Origin: Bacteroides sp. Marseille-P3684
GTDB lineage: Bacteria; Bacteroidota; Bacteroidia; Bacteroidales; Bacteroidaceae
DNA: 64,000 nt
NCBI RefSeq assembly: GCF_900291465.1
Contig: NZ_LT985808.1
Coordinates: 2,792,184-2,856,183 of the forward strand
Direction of reading: 5' to 3'
How positions within the stretch are numbered: position 1 is the first letter of the stretch; each line of letters starts with the position of its first letter. Shown here piece after piece: positions 26,755 to 35,405 of the stretch. The notes beneath the pieces are model-generated. The model made no database searches, was not told the DNA's origin, and saw only the letters and a program-made list of their open reading frames with translations. A program made the position numbers and the translations under genes.

Positions 26755-26811
26755 AAGTATTATACTTAGCCTGCCTAAGTATTATACTTAGACCCCCTAA
26801 GTATTATACTT
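26755..26811. repeat. Three-unit palindrome array, exact 22-bp period
   Basis: The 13-bp core AAGTATTATACTT occurs at 26755, 26777 and 26799, with 9-bp GC-rich spacers. The outer ends (CCAAAG before the first core, CTTTGG after the last) make the whole array nearly palindromic. CCGGCATGTA is present on both sides (about 26717 and 26827). Period matches the arrays at 4940 and 49121 but the word differs. The array lies between the lpd terminator and the prmA 3' end in a 365-bp gap. Confidence 0.85.
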
Positions 26812-26903
26812 TGGTCCGTATAAGCCCGGCATGTACCGCACTCCTCCCCTGTCTTCAGGTGACTCTCCCCGGGCACATGCCCCGTATGCGCCGTGCCGTC
26901 AGC

Positions 26904-27749
26904 TTACTTCATGCACAGCTTCACGGCAGCCCAGTTGTGCTTCTCCTTGCAATGGACAAACTCCATCCCCAACCGCTCGCCTTCCGCACGGATAGCGGGA
27001 ACGTCCTCCACGTAGAATCCGCTCATGAAAATGAGGGAACCCGGATGCATGCACGCCGCATAGCGCTCCATGTCAGCCAACAGGATGTTGCGGTTGATAT
27101 TGGCGATAATGACGTCGAACGGGGCGCGTCCCTCCAGCAACGAGGCATCCCCCAGTTCGACCGTAATGCCCTCCACGTGATTCAGCGCGATGTTGTCGCG
27201 GGAGTTGTTCACGCACCAGTCGTCTATATCTATTGCCGTCAGCGGACCGGCCCCCCGCTTGGCAGCAAGGATGGCAAGGATGGATGTGCCGCATCCCATG
27301 TCCAGTACCGACTTGCCCTTCAGGTCCGTGTCGAGCAGCTCCTCGAGAATCAGGCTGGTCGTCTCATGATGTCCGGTCCCGAAGGCCATCTGCGGATTGA
27401 TGACGATGTCGTATTCTGCCGACGGTACATCCTGATGGAAGGTGCTGTGGATGACACAGCGGTCACCGATGACGATGGGACGGAAGAAATGCTTCTCCCA
27501 CTCCTCGTTCCAGTTCTTGTCTTCCATTTCCTTTACCTCGTAACGGATGGATGCCCCCTCGACCGGGAACGAAGACAGGACGTCCTTCAGTGCATCCTCA
27601 TCGAAGAGTGAAGCCTGGACGTAGGCCTGAACACCGCCGTCAATGTCAACAAAACTCTCAAATCCTATCTCGCCGCAAAGTGCCGAAAGCACGTCGTTGA
27701 CGGTCTCCGTGCAAGGATGGGTATGGAAGGTCACTTCTAGATATTTCAT
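26904..27749 (-). CDS. prmA: Ribosomal protein L11 methyltransferase
   Basis: A 281-residue PrmA, which trimethylates ribosomal protein L11 with SAM. An N-terminal substrate domain (about 1-100) precedes the methyltransferase fold, with FGTGHHETT (about 147-155), motif I VLDMGCGTSILAILAAKRGA and the NINRNIL catalytic-region motif. The start at 27749 (MKYLEVTF) fits the family, and a -7 element lies 36 bp upstream. Confidence 0.92.
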   Translation of the reverse strand: MKYLEVTFHTHPCTETVNDVLSALCGEIGFESFVDIDGGVQAYVQASLFDEDALKDVLSSFPVEGASIRYEVKEMEDKNWNEEWEKHFFRPIVIGDRCVIHSTFHQDVPSAEYDIVINPQMAFGTGHHETTSLILEELLDTDLKGKSVLDMGCGTSILAILAAKRGAGPLTAIDIDDWCVNNSRDNIALNHVEGITVELGDASLLEGRAPFDVIIANINRNILLADMERYAACMHPGSLIFMSGFYVEDVPAIRAEGERLGMEFVHCKEKHNWAAVKLCMK

Positions 27750-27784
27750 AGCTGTCAAATAATAGTTAATGGGTTAAACGGGAG

Positions 27785-27792
27785 CAAAGATA
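27785..27792 (-). promoter_or_regulatory. -7 element for prmA
   Basis: TATCTTTG on the minus strand fits TAnnTTTG. Confidence 0.6.
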
Positions 27793-27859
27793 CGAACGAT
27801 AGGGGGAAATCCCTACGAACAATTAGGGAAAATCCCCCGTCCGATTGTCCAAAGCTTTT

Positions 27860-27867
27860 TATCTTTG
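27860..27867 (+). promoter_or_regulatory. -7 element for the secreted Arg/Tyr-rich gene
   Basis: TATCTTTG, 46 bp before the ATG at 27913. Confidence 0.6.
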
Positions 27868-27912
27868 CATCAGAAAAAACAGGACCATTAATAAAGAAAG
27901 GAGACTGACGCT

Positions 27913-29010
27913 ATGAAAAAGATTGGATGGCTTATTTGGATAATGGCGCTGCTGCCATGCCTGGCGATGGCGCAAAGCCCCGGCGACGACGTCTACTTTG
28001 TGCCCAAGAAGCAGAAGGATGACAAGAAAACCGAAAAGGTGACGGCCAAGTCGGCAGGTGACGTACTGAACGCCACCCAGAAGAAGGGCAACGGCGTGGG
28101 TACGGTTGTCGTCCGTGACTACACCGGACGCACACGCGACATCGACGAATACAACCGACGTGAATATGTAACAGGAAAAAATGACTTCTCCATCCAGGAC
28201 GACACCCTCTACATTGACGAGCGTGCCGACAGTGACCTGCCGGGCGGATGGGTCGGCGAGTTCCAGGGCTCGCAGGATGACTATGAATACGCGGTACGCC
28301 TGATACGCTTCCGCAATCCGGCTTATGCCATTCCGGTGAGTAGCCCGCTCTATTGGGACGTGGTCTATGGGACGGCACTCTTCCCGTCGTGGGACTGGAA
28401 TGTCTACGACGACGGGCTGTATGCCTACGTCTTCCCGACCTTCTCCAACCCGCTGTGGTGGAACTGGCGCTATGACCCCTGGCCCTCATGGAGATACAGT
28501 TACTGGTACGGTCCCCGTTATGCATGGGGAGGATATTGGGGCGGTCCGTACTGGGGATGGCATCATCCGCGTCCGCACTTCCATCCGTCGTATGCCCCTG
28601 CACGTCCCTCGTTGACCGTGCGACGCAATCCCAACTACATCTCCGGCTCTTACCGTCCGCGTAACACGGTGCGTCCGTCAAGAAACGGTTACGGGAACTA
28701 TACGCGTCCGAACATCAACCAACGGCCCTCGGCCACGGGACGGGTGGTACGTCCCACACGTCCGAATGTGAACAACGACGGTGTGCGCGGCAACTCCACC
28801 TACACGCGCCCGAACGTCAACCGTCCGCGGAGCATGGACTATGACCGTCCGAGCAGCACCCGCACACGCAACGTGGACCGTGAACGCCCGACGCGCATGG
28901 AGCGTCCGTCCATCCAACGCAGCAACTTCGAGCGCCGCTCCACCCCTGCCAACCGTCCGGCAAGACGACCGAGCGTAGGTGGCGGAGGCGGTTCGAGAGG
29001 ACGCCGATAA
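27913..29010 (+). CDS. Secreted Trp/Tyr- and Arg-rich protein of unknown function
   Basis: A 365-residue exported protein I do not recognise. It has a signal peptide (MKKIGWLIWIMALLPCLAMAQ), then a Lys-rich stretch (VPKKQKDDKKTEK) and a central region very rich in Trp and Tyr (about 145-225, with WRYDPWPSWRYSYWYGPRY). A C-terminal third (about 230-365) has repeated Arg/Asn/Pro motifs such as YTRPNVN and YTRPNIN, ending in GGGGGSRGRR. The C-terminal part is strongly basic and probably disordered. It is 60 bp upstream of a FadL-type porin gene and may share its mRNA, which points to an envelope role. No enzymatic motif is visible. Confidence 0.75.
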   Translation: MKKIGWLIWIMALLPCLAMAQSPGDDVYFVPKKQKDDKKTEKVTAKSAGDVLNATQKKGNGVGTVVVRDYTGRTRDIDEYNRREYVTGKNDFSIQDDTLYIDERADSDLPGGWVGEFQGSQDDYEYAVRLIRFRNPAYAIPVSSPLYWDVVYGTALFPSWDWNVYDDGLYAYVFPTFSNPLWWNWRYDPWPSWRYSYWYGPRYAWGGYWGGPYWGWHHPRPHFHPSYAPARPSLTVRRNPNYISGSYRPRNTVRPSRNGYGNYTRPNINQRPSATGRVVRPTRPNVNNDGVRGNSTYTRPNVNRPRSMDYDRPSSTRTRNVDRERPTRMERPSIQRSNFERRSTPANRPARRPSVGGGGGSRGRR

Positions 29011-29069
29011 AACGACAGTGTGTGTGAATGTATTGTTTAAATGAATCAACTAACCTAGGAGTATTCTCT

Positions 29070-30629
29070 ATGAAAAGTATCTATAAACTCTCTCTACTGG
29101 CCTGCCTGGGAGGTCTGTCGCTGACGACACAGGCGCAGACTTCCTACAACGCCGGTCTGCTGATGGAAAACCAACTGAACGGTACTGCCCGCTTCATGGG
29201 CATGGGCGGTGCCATGAGCGCCCTGGGGGCAGACCTGTCGACCCTTGCGACAAACCCGGCAGGTATCGGACTGTACCGGAGCAACGACGTCGCCTTCTCA
29301 TTGGGCTGGTTCCAACCGACGGCAAAGGCTGAATTCAACGGAGAAAGTACCGACACGAAGCACTCGAAGTTCTCCTTTGACCAGATAGGCTTCGTCTATT
29401 CCAGCAAGGTGGGAAACCGCACTGCCATCCGTTTCCTGAATTTCGGCTTCAACTACCGGAAGGTGAAGAACTTCAATTCCGACTTCGACATGATAGGTCC
29501 CATGCCCAGCGGCGACTCCTATTCACATAACATCAGAGCCAACCTGCAGGCGGCAGGGAACACGCCGGAGGACTTCGACAACGTGTTGAACAGCAACAAT
29601 CCGTTGGCAGACACCAATTACAGCTGGCTCAGCATCCTGGCGGGTGAGACGGGCTACGTCTCCCCGGGGGCGGACAACAAGGACTTTGACACATGGGGTG
29701 CCGACTACATCGGCTTCCACAGTGAGAACAGGGGCGGCATCAATGCCTATGACTTCAACCTGGCACTGAACATCAAGGACCGCGTATACCTGGGAGTTAC
29801 CCTGGGCGTCTACGACCTCGACTTCGACCGCTACTCCTACTACTACGAAAGGCTGTTCAGTGACAAGCTGCCGGACGAAAGTCCGCTGATGACCCTGGAG
29901 AACCAATACAGCCTGGAAGGCTCAGGCTTTGACATCAAGTTGGGACTCATCTTCCGTCCGATGGAATATTCGCCCCTGCGTATCGGCCTCGCCGTACATA
30001 CCCCCATCTGGTATAACCTGAGCCAGTGCTATGCGGCAGCCATGGGCATGCAAGACTATCAGGGGCAGGACTGGAACAGCAGCACCGGTTTCACCGACTG
30101 GTATGACTACAGCCTGCGCACCCCGTGGAAGTTCAACCTCAGCGCCGCCTACACTTTCGGTCAGAACGTCGCGCTTGATGCGGAATATGAATACGCCGAC
30201 TACAGCAAGGCGAAGTTCACCGACCCGAACGGCTATGACCTGGACTACTCCAACCAGCTGGTATCCGAGGACCTGAAGGGAGTCCACTCCTTCCGCATTG
30301 GCGTAGAGGGACGCATCTTTGACGACATCAGCCTGCGCGCCGGCTATGGTTATACCAGTGCCCTGTACAAAGAGCTTGCCTACAAGTACGATGCTCCGAC
30401 AGCCATCGAGACGGACATCGACTATATGAACAACTACGATGCCCACAGCCTGAGCCTCGGCTTGGGACTCCGCTTCGGAGGGTTCTATGCAGACATGGCA
30501 TACGTCTATACGCACCAGAAAGCCGACTTCTATCCCTATTCGAACATGATATTCGAGCAGGCTGACCCGCTGACGAAAGTCACGCACGCCGACAACCGTG
30601 CCGTGTTCACCTTGGGCTACCGCTTTTGA
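29070..30629 (+). CDS. OMPP1/FadL/TodX-type outer-membrane protein
   Basis: A 519-residue predicted beta-barrel. The signal peptide (MKSIYKLSLLACLGGLSLTTQA) is followed by a FadL-like N-terminal hatch wording (GTARFMGMGGAMSALGADLSTLATNPAGIGLYRS). Alternating amphipathic strands lead to a C terminus ending in an aromatic (TLGYRF), as for barrel insertion. Bacteroidota homologues are often labelled hemin receptor, but the sequence only supports transport of a hydrophobic or unknown small molecule. ATG 29070 was chosen because it begins the signal peptide. A terminator follows. Confidence 0.85.
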   Translation: MKSIYKLSLLACLGGLSLTTQAQTSYNAGLLMENQLNGTARFMGMGGAMSALGADLSTLATNPAGIGLYRSNDVAFSLGWFQPTAKAEFNGESTDTKHSKFSFDQIGFVYSSKVGNRTAIRFLNFGFNYRKVKNFNSDFDMIGPMPSGDSYSHNIRANLQAAGNTPEDFDNVLNSNNPLADTNYSWLSILAGETGYVSPGADNKDFDTWGADYIGFHSENRGGINAYDFNLALNIKDRVYLGVTLGVYDLDFDRYSYYYERLFSDKLPDESPLMTLENQYSLEGSGFDIKLGLIFRPMEYSPLRIGLAVHTPIWYNLSQCYAAAMGMQDYQGQDWNSSTGFTDWYDYSLRTPWKFNLSAAYTFGQNVALDAEYEYADYSKAKFTDPNGYDLDYSNQLVSEDLKGVHSFRIGVEGRIFDDISLRAGYGYTSALYKELAYKYDAPTAIETDIDYMNNYDAHSLSLGLGLRFGGFYADMAYVYTHQKADFYPYSNMIFEQADPLTKVTHADNRAVFTLGYRF

Positions 30630-30648
30630 GTAAGCGCAAAGCATCTGA

Positions 30649-30690
30649 ACAGAGACGCCGCAGAACCATCCAGCTCTGCGGCGTCTCTGT
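30649..30690. terminator. Bidirectional terminator between the FadL-type gene and tilS
   Basis: ACAGAGACGCCGCAGA pairs with TCTGCGGCGTCTCTGT around a short loop, with T residues on the right, between convergent genes. Confidence 0.85.
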
Positions 30691-30693
30691 TTG

Positions 30694-32037
30694 TCAGACT
30701 CCTTCATAATGCAGCCTTAATATCTTCCGTGTATGCTCGTCCACCCGGAAACGGTTGTCGATACGTTCCCCCACGACCCAGGCGACACGGTCTCCGTCCC
30801 ATAAGAGCCACTGACGTTCCTTGCGGTTCAGCGGGAACTTGCGGTCCGTCATGTAGTCGCTCAGGAGCTTCTTCCCCTTCATCCCGAAAGGTATGAACCA
30901 GTCCCCACGGGCGACACGGCGCAGGGTCAACGGGAACGTCAGCTTGTCGGCATCCAGACAGGCAAACTCCCTTCCACGGGGTATGTCGACGTCCGCTCCT
31001 CCGGGTATCATGCTCCAAGACACCCGTCCCATCCCGTCAGGCAACGGGACACTCCCTTCAGCCGAAGCTATCTCCAGGCATCCCCACTCCCCTTCCGTCA
31101 GTGGATAAAGCAACCAACAGTCCCTATCCACCACGACCTCGTGGGTGAGCGAGCGGAACCGGCGTCCCGGAACCGACGTTGCCGAAGCGTAAATGGCTTC
31201 CAGTTGTGCCGGGCGGAATCCGTAAGGCGACAGCAATTCATAGAGCAGGCTCTTGGGTGCCTCACTGGCGCATAAGGCTGCCTGCCGGATGCGTATGCCC
31301 CCATCGGGCAGTCGCTCAGCCACTCGTTGCTGTTCCTCCGCCATTACCTTATTATATAGGACTGCCACATCTGCCAGCCGTTCCGCGGTAGCAGCCAGTC
31401 CTTCGCGCACCGAGGGGTTGAGCTGTTCCATCAGCGGAAGGAGGTGGAGCCGTATCTTGTTGCGCGTAAAGTCGTCGTGCAGATTGGTGCTGTCGGTCAC
31501 ATAGTCCTGTCCCCTCTCCTGCAAATAGCGTTCAATCTCCCGACGGGAGACTGCCAACAGCGGACGCACGACATGACCGTTGCGCGGACGAATCCCCTTC
31601 AGTCCGTTGATGCCCGTACCGCGAATCAGATTAAGCAACAAAGTCTCCACACTGTCATCCCGGTGATGTGCCACCGCAATCTCCCCGGCTCCACACTCCC
31701 GGCGAATGCGTTCAAAAGCCTCATAACGCAATTCCCGTGCAGCCATTTCGATGGAAAGCTTATGCTCCCGCGCGTACGCTTCAGTCTGAAAATGTTCAAC
31801 AGACAACGGCACAAGAAGGCGTTCACACAAATCACGCACAAACGCTTCATCCCGGTCGGACTCCGCCCCTCGCAAATGGAAATTGCAATGCACCGCATGC
31901 AAGGCATACCCCAGTTCCCGGAGCACACAGAGCAGCGCCACCGAATCAGCCCCGCCACTCAATGCCACAATTACCGGCACATCAGCCGCTAACAGACGGC
32001 CGGCAGCAATATAGTCAGCTATTCTTTTCGTAAACAT
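30694..32037 (-). CDS. tilS: tRNA(Ile)-lysidine synthase
   Basis: A 447-residue TilS, which converts the wobble C of tRNA-Ile(CAU) to lysidine using ATP and lysine; normally essential. The PP-loop motif ALSGGADSVALL (about 27-38) is intact, followed by HCNFHLRGAESDRDE and IAVAHHRDDSVETLLLNLIRGTG. The C-terminal domain (about 370-447) has the FIPFGMKGKKLLSDY segment. The start at 32037 gives the normal N terminus. A -7-like TATTTTTG lies at 32042-32049, only 5 bp before the ATG, so the transcript may be almost leaderless. Confidence 0.93.
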   Translation of the reverse strand: MFTKRIADYIAAGRLLAADVPVIVALSGGADSVALLCVLRELGYALHAVHCNFHLRGAESDRDEAFVRDLCERLLVPLSVEHFQTEAYAREHKLSIEMAARELRYEAFERIRRECGAGEIAVAHHRDDSVETLLLNLIRGTGINGLKGIRPRNGHVVRPLLAVSRREIERYLQERGQDYVTDSTNLHDDFTRNKIRLHLLPLMEQLNPSVREGLAATAERLADVAVLYNKVMAEEQQRVAERLPDGGIRIRQAALCASEAPKSLLYELLSPYGFRPAQLEAIYASATSVPGRRFRSLTHEVVVDRDCWLLYPLTEGEWGCLEIASAEGSVPLPDGMGRVSWSMIPGGADVDIPRGREFACLDADKLTFPLTLRRVARGDWFIPFGMKGKKLLSDYMTDRKFPLNRKERQWLLWDGDRVAWVVGERIDNRFRVDEHTRKILRLHYEGV

Positions 32038-32105
32038 GCTGCAAAAATAGTCAAATCCAGGCAGGATGGCAGCGTCTCCGGGACAAAGCGATGGGACGAG
32101 CACGG

Positions 32106-32130
32106 CTTATTTAAAAACATTCTAAATAAG
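32106..32130. promoter_or_regulatory. Candidate metal-repressor operator of feoAB
   Basis: CTTATTTA (32106-32113) and its perfect complement TAAATAAG (32123-32130) are separated by 9 bp. The next four bases are TTTG, fitting a -33 element 19 bp before the -7 element. Position and form suit a Fur- or DtxR-type repressor site. Confidence 0.6.
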
Positions 32131-32153
32131 TTTGCAGTCTGATGAGAATAAAA

Positions 32154-32161
32154 TATCTTTG
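32154..32161 (+). promoter_or_regulatory. -7 element of feoAB
   Basis: TATCTTTG, with a TTTG -33 candidate at 32131-32134; 27 bp before the start codon. Confidence 0.65.
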
Positions 32162-32188
32162 CAGGCACAAACTTACAAACACACTTAT

Positions 32189-34672
32189 ATGCGACTATCA
32201 GAACTCAACACCGGAGAAAAGGGAGTCATCGTAAAGGTGCTTGGACACGGAGGTTTCCGCAAACGAATCGTGGAAATGGGCTTTATCAAAGGCAACACCG
32301 TGGAAGTCATCCTGAATGCTCCCTTGAAGGACCCCATCAAATATCGCATTCTTGGCTATGAGATTTCCTTGAGACGCCAGGAGGCATCCATGATTGAAAT
32401 CGTCAGCGAAGAAGAAGCCAAACAACTCATCCATACCGAATATAAGGAAGGCATCGCCGAGGAAATCCCCATCGAACAGGTGAAGGATGTCGCACGGGAC
32501 AAACGGCGTACCATCAACGTTGCGCTGGTGGGCAATCCCAATTGCGGGAAGACCTCCCTGTTCAACATCGCGTCCGGGGCACACGAACATGTGGGAAACT
32601 ACAGCGGTGTGACGGTAGACGCCAAGGAAGGATTCTTCGAGTTCCAAGGCTACAAGTTCCGCATCGTCGACCTCCCGGGCACCTATTCCCTCTCTGCCTA
32701 CACGCCCGAAGAGATGTATGTACGGAAGCACATCATCGAACAGACCCCGGATGTCATCATCAACGTCGTGGATGCATCCAACCTGGAACGCAACCTCTAC
32801 CTGACGACCCAGCTCATTGACATGAACGTGCGTATGGTCATCGCCCTGAACATGTTTGACGAACTGGAAGCCAGCGGCAACAAGCTCGACTACCGCATGC
32901 TGGGCAAAATGCTCGGCGTCCCGATGGTCCCCACCGTGTGCCGTACCAACAAAGGCATCGACCACCTGTTTCATGTCGTAATCAATATCTACGAAGGAGG
33001 TGACTTCCTCGACAAGAACGGGGAAATCAATCCGCAAATCCTCCAGGAGCTGCAGGACTGGCACAAGACGGATGTACCCTCCGGATATGAGGACCACATG
33101 GCGGACTTTACCCAAAACTATGAAAACGGCAATCCCAAAGAACGCCATTCCTACCGGCACATACACATCAATCATGGTCCGGAGCTGGAGATGAACATCG
33201 ATGAGGTGAAGAAAGCCATCTCCCGGAACGAAGACATACGTTACAAATACTCGACCCGCTTCCTCGCCATCAAGCTGCTGGAGAACGACAGCCAGGTCGA
33301 AGGAATCGTCCGTCAACTGCCCAACGGTGAGGAAATCCTCCAGACACGCGACAGAGCAGAAAAGCGTATCAAGGAGACACTCAACGAGGACAGCGAGGCG
33401 GCGTTGGCCGACGCCAAATATGGCTTCATCGAAGGAGCCTTACGCGAGACGTTCACCGACAACCATTTGCAGAAAGAGCAAATGACAAAGGTCATCGACT
33501 CGATTGTCACTCATCGCATCTGGGGCTTTCCCTTCTTCTTCCTCCTGCTCTTTGTCATCTTTGAAGGAACCTATGTACTGGGTGACTACCCGATGCAGGG
33601 CATCGAATGGCTGGTGGAACAAATCGGTACGCTCGTCCGCAATTACATGCCCGAGGGACCGCTGAAAGACATGATTGTCGACGGCATCATCGGCGGTGTG
33701 GGCGGTGTCATCGTCTTCCTGCCCAACATCCTCATCCTGTACCTGTTCATATCCATCATGGAAGACTCGGGCTACATGGCACGCGCGGCATTCATCATGG
33801 ATAAGCTGATGCATAAAATGGGGTTGCATGGGAAATCGTTCATCCCCCTCATCATGGGCTTCGGATGCAACGTACCCGCCATCATGGCCTCACGTACGAT
33901 TGAGAACCGCAAGGCGCGCCTTGTCACCATGCTTGTCACGCCGCTGATGTCATGCAGTGCGCGTCTGCCCATCTACCTGGTACTTATCGGCGCTTTCTTC
34001 CCGAAACAAGGCAGCCTGATACTGCTGACGCTCTATGCAACGGGTATTCTGCTTGCCATCCTGCTGGCACGTCTGTTCAGCCGTTTCCTTGTAAAGGGAG
34101 ATGACACCCCGTTTGTCATGGAACTCCCTCCCTACCGTATGCCAACCAGCAAATCCATTTTGCGGCACACCTGGGAGAAAGGACGCCTGTATCTGAAAAA
34201 GATGGGAGGGATCATCATGATTGCCTCCATCATCATCTGGTTCCTGGGCTATTACCCCAACCATGACGCCTATCCCACTGAAGCCATCCAGCAGGAGAAC
34301 TCCTACATCGGACAAATCGGCAAAGCGATAGAGCCTGTCATCGAGCCTTTAGGATTTGACTGGAAGATGGGTATAGGCCTGTTGACCGGTGCCGGCGCAA
34401 AAGAGCTTGTGGTAAGTACGCTGGGAGTACTTTATGCCGACAATGGCGACATCGAGAGTGTAGAACTCGCCAAACGGCTTCCCATCACCCCGCTGGTTGC
34501 CTTTTGCTACATGCTCTTCACCCTGCTTTACTTCCCCTGTATTGCTGTAGTTGCAGCCATCAAGGGAGAAACCGGTAGCTGGAAGTGGCCGCTATTCACG
34601 ACCATCTATACCACGGCATTGGCATGGATTGTCGCCTTCCTTGTTTACCGGATAGGACTTTTATTCATGTAA
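32189..34672 (+). CDS. feoB: Fused FeoA-FeoB ferrous iron transporter
   Basis: An 827-residue inner-membrane Fe(II) importer. A FeoA-type SH3 domain (about 1-75: MRLSELNTGEKGVIVKVLGHGGFRKRIVEMGF) is fused to the FeoB G domain. The G domain shows G1 VGNPNCGKTSLF (about 113-124), G3 DLPGTYSL and an N-M-F-D stretch (ALNMFDELE) at the place of the G4 motif. Transmembrane gates follow, with the conserved GCNVPAIMASRTIENRKARL and CSARLPIYLVL segments. The FeoA-FeoB fusion is common in Bacteroidota. The start at 32189 matches the FeoA N terminus. A dyad overlapping the promoter suggests iron control. Confidence 0.95.
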   Translation: MRLSELNTGEKGVIVKVLGHGGFRKRIVEMGFIKGNTVEVILNAPLKDPIKYRILGYEISLRRQEASMIEIVSEEEAKQLIHTEYKEGIAEEIPIEQVKDVARDKRRTINVALVGNPNCGKTSLFNIASGAHEHVGNYSGVTVDAKEGFFEFQGYKFRIVDLPGTYSLSAYTPEEMYVRKHIIEQTPDVIINVVDASNLERNLYLTTQLIDMNVRMVIALNMFDELEASGNKLDYRMLGKMLGVPMVPTVCRTNKGIDHLFHVVINIYEGGDFLDKNGEINPQILQELQDWHKTDVPSGYEDHMADFTQNYENGNPKERHSYRHIHINHGPELEMNIDEVKKAISRNEDIRYKYSTRFLAIKLLENDSQVEGIVRQLPNGEEILQTRDRAEKRIKETLNEDSEAALADAKYGFIEGALRETFTDNHLQKEQMTKVIDSIVTHRIWGFPFFFLLLFVIFEGTYVLGDYPMQGIEWLVEQIGTLVRNYMPEGPLKDMIVDGIIGGVGGVIVFLPNILILYLFISIMEDSGYMARAAFIMDKLMHKMGLHGKSFIPLIMGFGCNVPAIMASRTIENRKARLVTMLVTPLMSCSARLPIYLVLIGAFFPKQGSLILLTLYATGILLAILLARLFSRFLVKGDDTPFVMELPPYRMPTSKSILRHTWEKGRLYLKKMGGIIMIASIIIWFLGYYPNHDAYPTEAIQQENSYIGQIGKAIEPVIEPLGFDWKMGIGLLTGAGAKELVVSTLGVLYADNGDIESVELAKRLPITPLVAFCYMLFTLLYFPCIAVVAAIKGETGSWKWPLFTTIYTTALAWIVAFLVYRIGLLFM

Positions 34673-34687
34673 AAACGAAAGAACACT

Positions 34688-34900
34688 ATGGACTATCAGG
34701 ACATCATCGTTATCCTGGTCGGCATCGGATGCCTTCTTTGGATTGGAGTACGTATCTATCGGAGTTTCAAAAGCGTAGGGTGCAATGGAGACCCCTGCGC
34801 CAATTGCCCTACAGGCTGTGAGCTCCATCAAAAGCTGCAAGAGAAACGCCGTACTTGCGAAAAAAATCAAGGAGGAAGCAAAAAAAGTTGCTGCGAATAG
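34688..34900 (+). CDS. FeoB-associated Cys-rich membrane protein
   Basis: A 70-residue protein 15 bp after feoB. One transmembrane helix (about 4-25, IIVILVGIGCLLWIGVRIY) is followed by a Cys-rich tail: GCNGDPCANCPTGCELHQK, and CE/CCE at the end. This is the form of the small FeoB-associated proteins seen next to feoB in many anaerobes, thought to assist ferrous iron transport (a FeoC-like place in the operon). Confidence 0.88.
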   Translation: MDYQDIIVILVGIGCLLWIGVRIYRSFKSVGCNGDPCANCPTGCELHQKLQEKRRTCEKNQGGSKKSCCE

Positions 34901-34922
34901 TTGGAGATATAAAAATTTGTAC

Positions 34923-34930
34923 TACCTTTG
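34923..34930 (+). promoter_or_regulatory. -7 element of the tRNA operon
   Basis: TACCTTTG, 50 bp before tRNA-Cys. Confidence 0.6.
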
Positions 34931-34979
34931 CAACCGCAAAACCAAGGAAACAAGGTTTACAAAAAGCAGCAACCAAGAT

Positions 34980-35050
34980 GGTTCCTTGACCGAGTGGCTA
35001 GGTAGCGGTCTGCAAAACCGTCCACGGCGGTTCGAGTCCGCCAGGAACCT
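34980..35050 (+). tRNA. tRNA-Cys (GCA)
   Basis: The 7-bp acceptor stem GGTTCCT/AGGAACC, D-loop GAGTGGCTAGGTA, anticodon loop CTGCAAA with GCA, and T-loop GGTTCGAGTCC are all present. 71 nt; no encoded CCA. Confidence 0.93.
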
Positions 35051-35071
35051 CTCGCAAGAACGACGCGGGAA

Positions 35072-35159
35072 GGAAGTTTGGGTGAGTGGCTGAAACCAGC
35101 AGTTTGCTAAACTGCCGTACGGATTTCCCGTACCGGGGGTTCGAATCCCCCAGCTTCCG
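35072..35159 (+). tRNA. tRNA-Ser (GCT)
   Basis: Acceptor GGAAGTT/AGCTTCC, anticodon loop TTGCTAA with GCT, a long variable arm (CGTACGG...CCGTACCG) typical of class II tRNA, and T-loop GGTTCGAATCC. 88 nt; no encoded CCA. Confidence 0.93.
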
Positions 35160-35171
35160 CGACATATATAA

Positions 35172-35243
35172 GGCGCTTTCGTCTAGCGGCTAGGACACAT
35201 GCCTCTCACGCATGGAACACGGGTTCGATTCCCGTAGGCGCTA
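35172..35243 (+). tRNA. tRNA-Glu (CTC)
   Basis: TTTCGTCTAGCGGCTAGGAC and ACGGGTTCGATTCCCGTAGG match bacterial tRNA-Glu. The anticodon stem CATGC/GCATG encloses CTCTCAC with anticodon CTC, specific for GAG. The acceptor stem closes with a G-U pair at 1-72. 72 nt. It marks the left border of the island. Confidence 0.88.
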
Positions 35244-35258
35244 CAAGGTAAGAATGAA

Positions 35259-35289
35259 GGAGTTATCTAAAAAGATAGCTCCTTTTTTT
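35259..35289 (+). terminator. Terminator of the tRNA operon
   Basis: GGAGTTATCT (35259-35268) pairs with AGATAGCTCC (35273-35282; one G-T pair), followed by seven T residues. Confidence 0.88.
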
Positions 35290-35333
35290 GTTGCGTAATA
35301 TTAAAATATGTTCCGTTTTGGGGCGTTTTTGGG

Positions 35334-35341
35334 GGCTTTTA
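35334..35341. repeat. Displaced target-site repeat partner, left of ISAon1 copy 2
   Basis: GGCTTTTA lies just left of copy 2. Its reverse complement TAAAAGCC lies at 36818-36825, just left of copy 3. The pair becomes a direct 8-bp duplication around copy 2 if the segment between the two elements is inverted. Confidence 0.75.
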
Positions 35342-35405
35342 GGAGCAGTAGAAAATCAGTGGGGATTAGTTTTCCAATATCCAGAGGAATTCCGACCTTT
35401 GCCTT

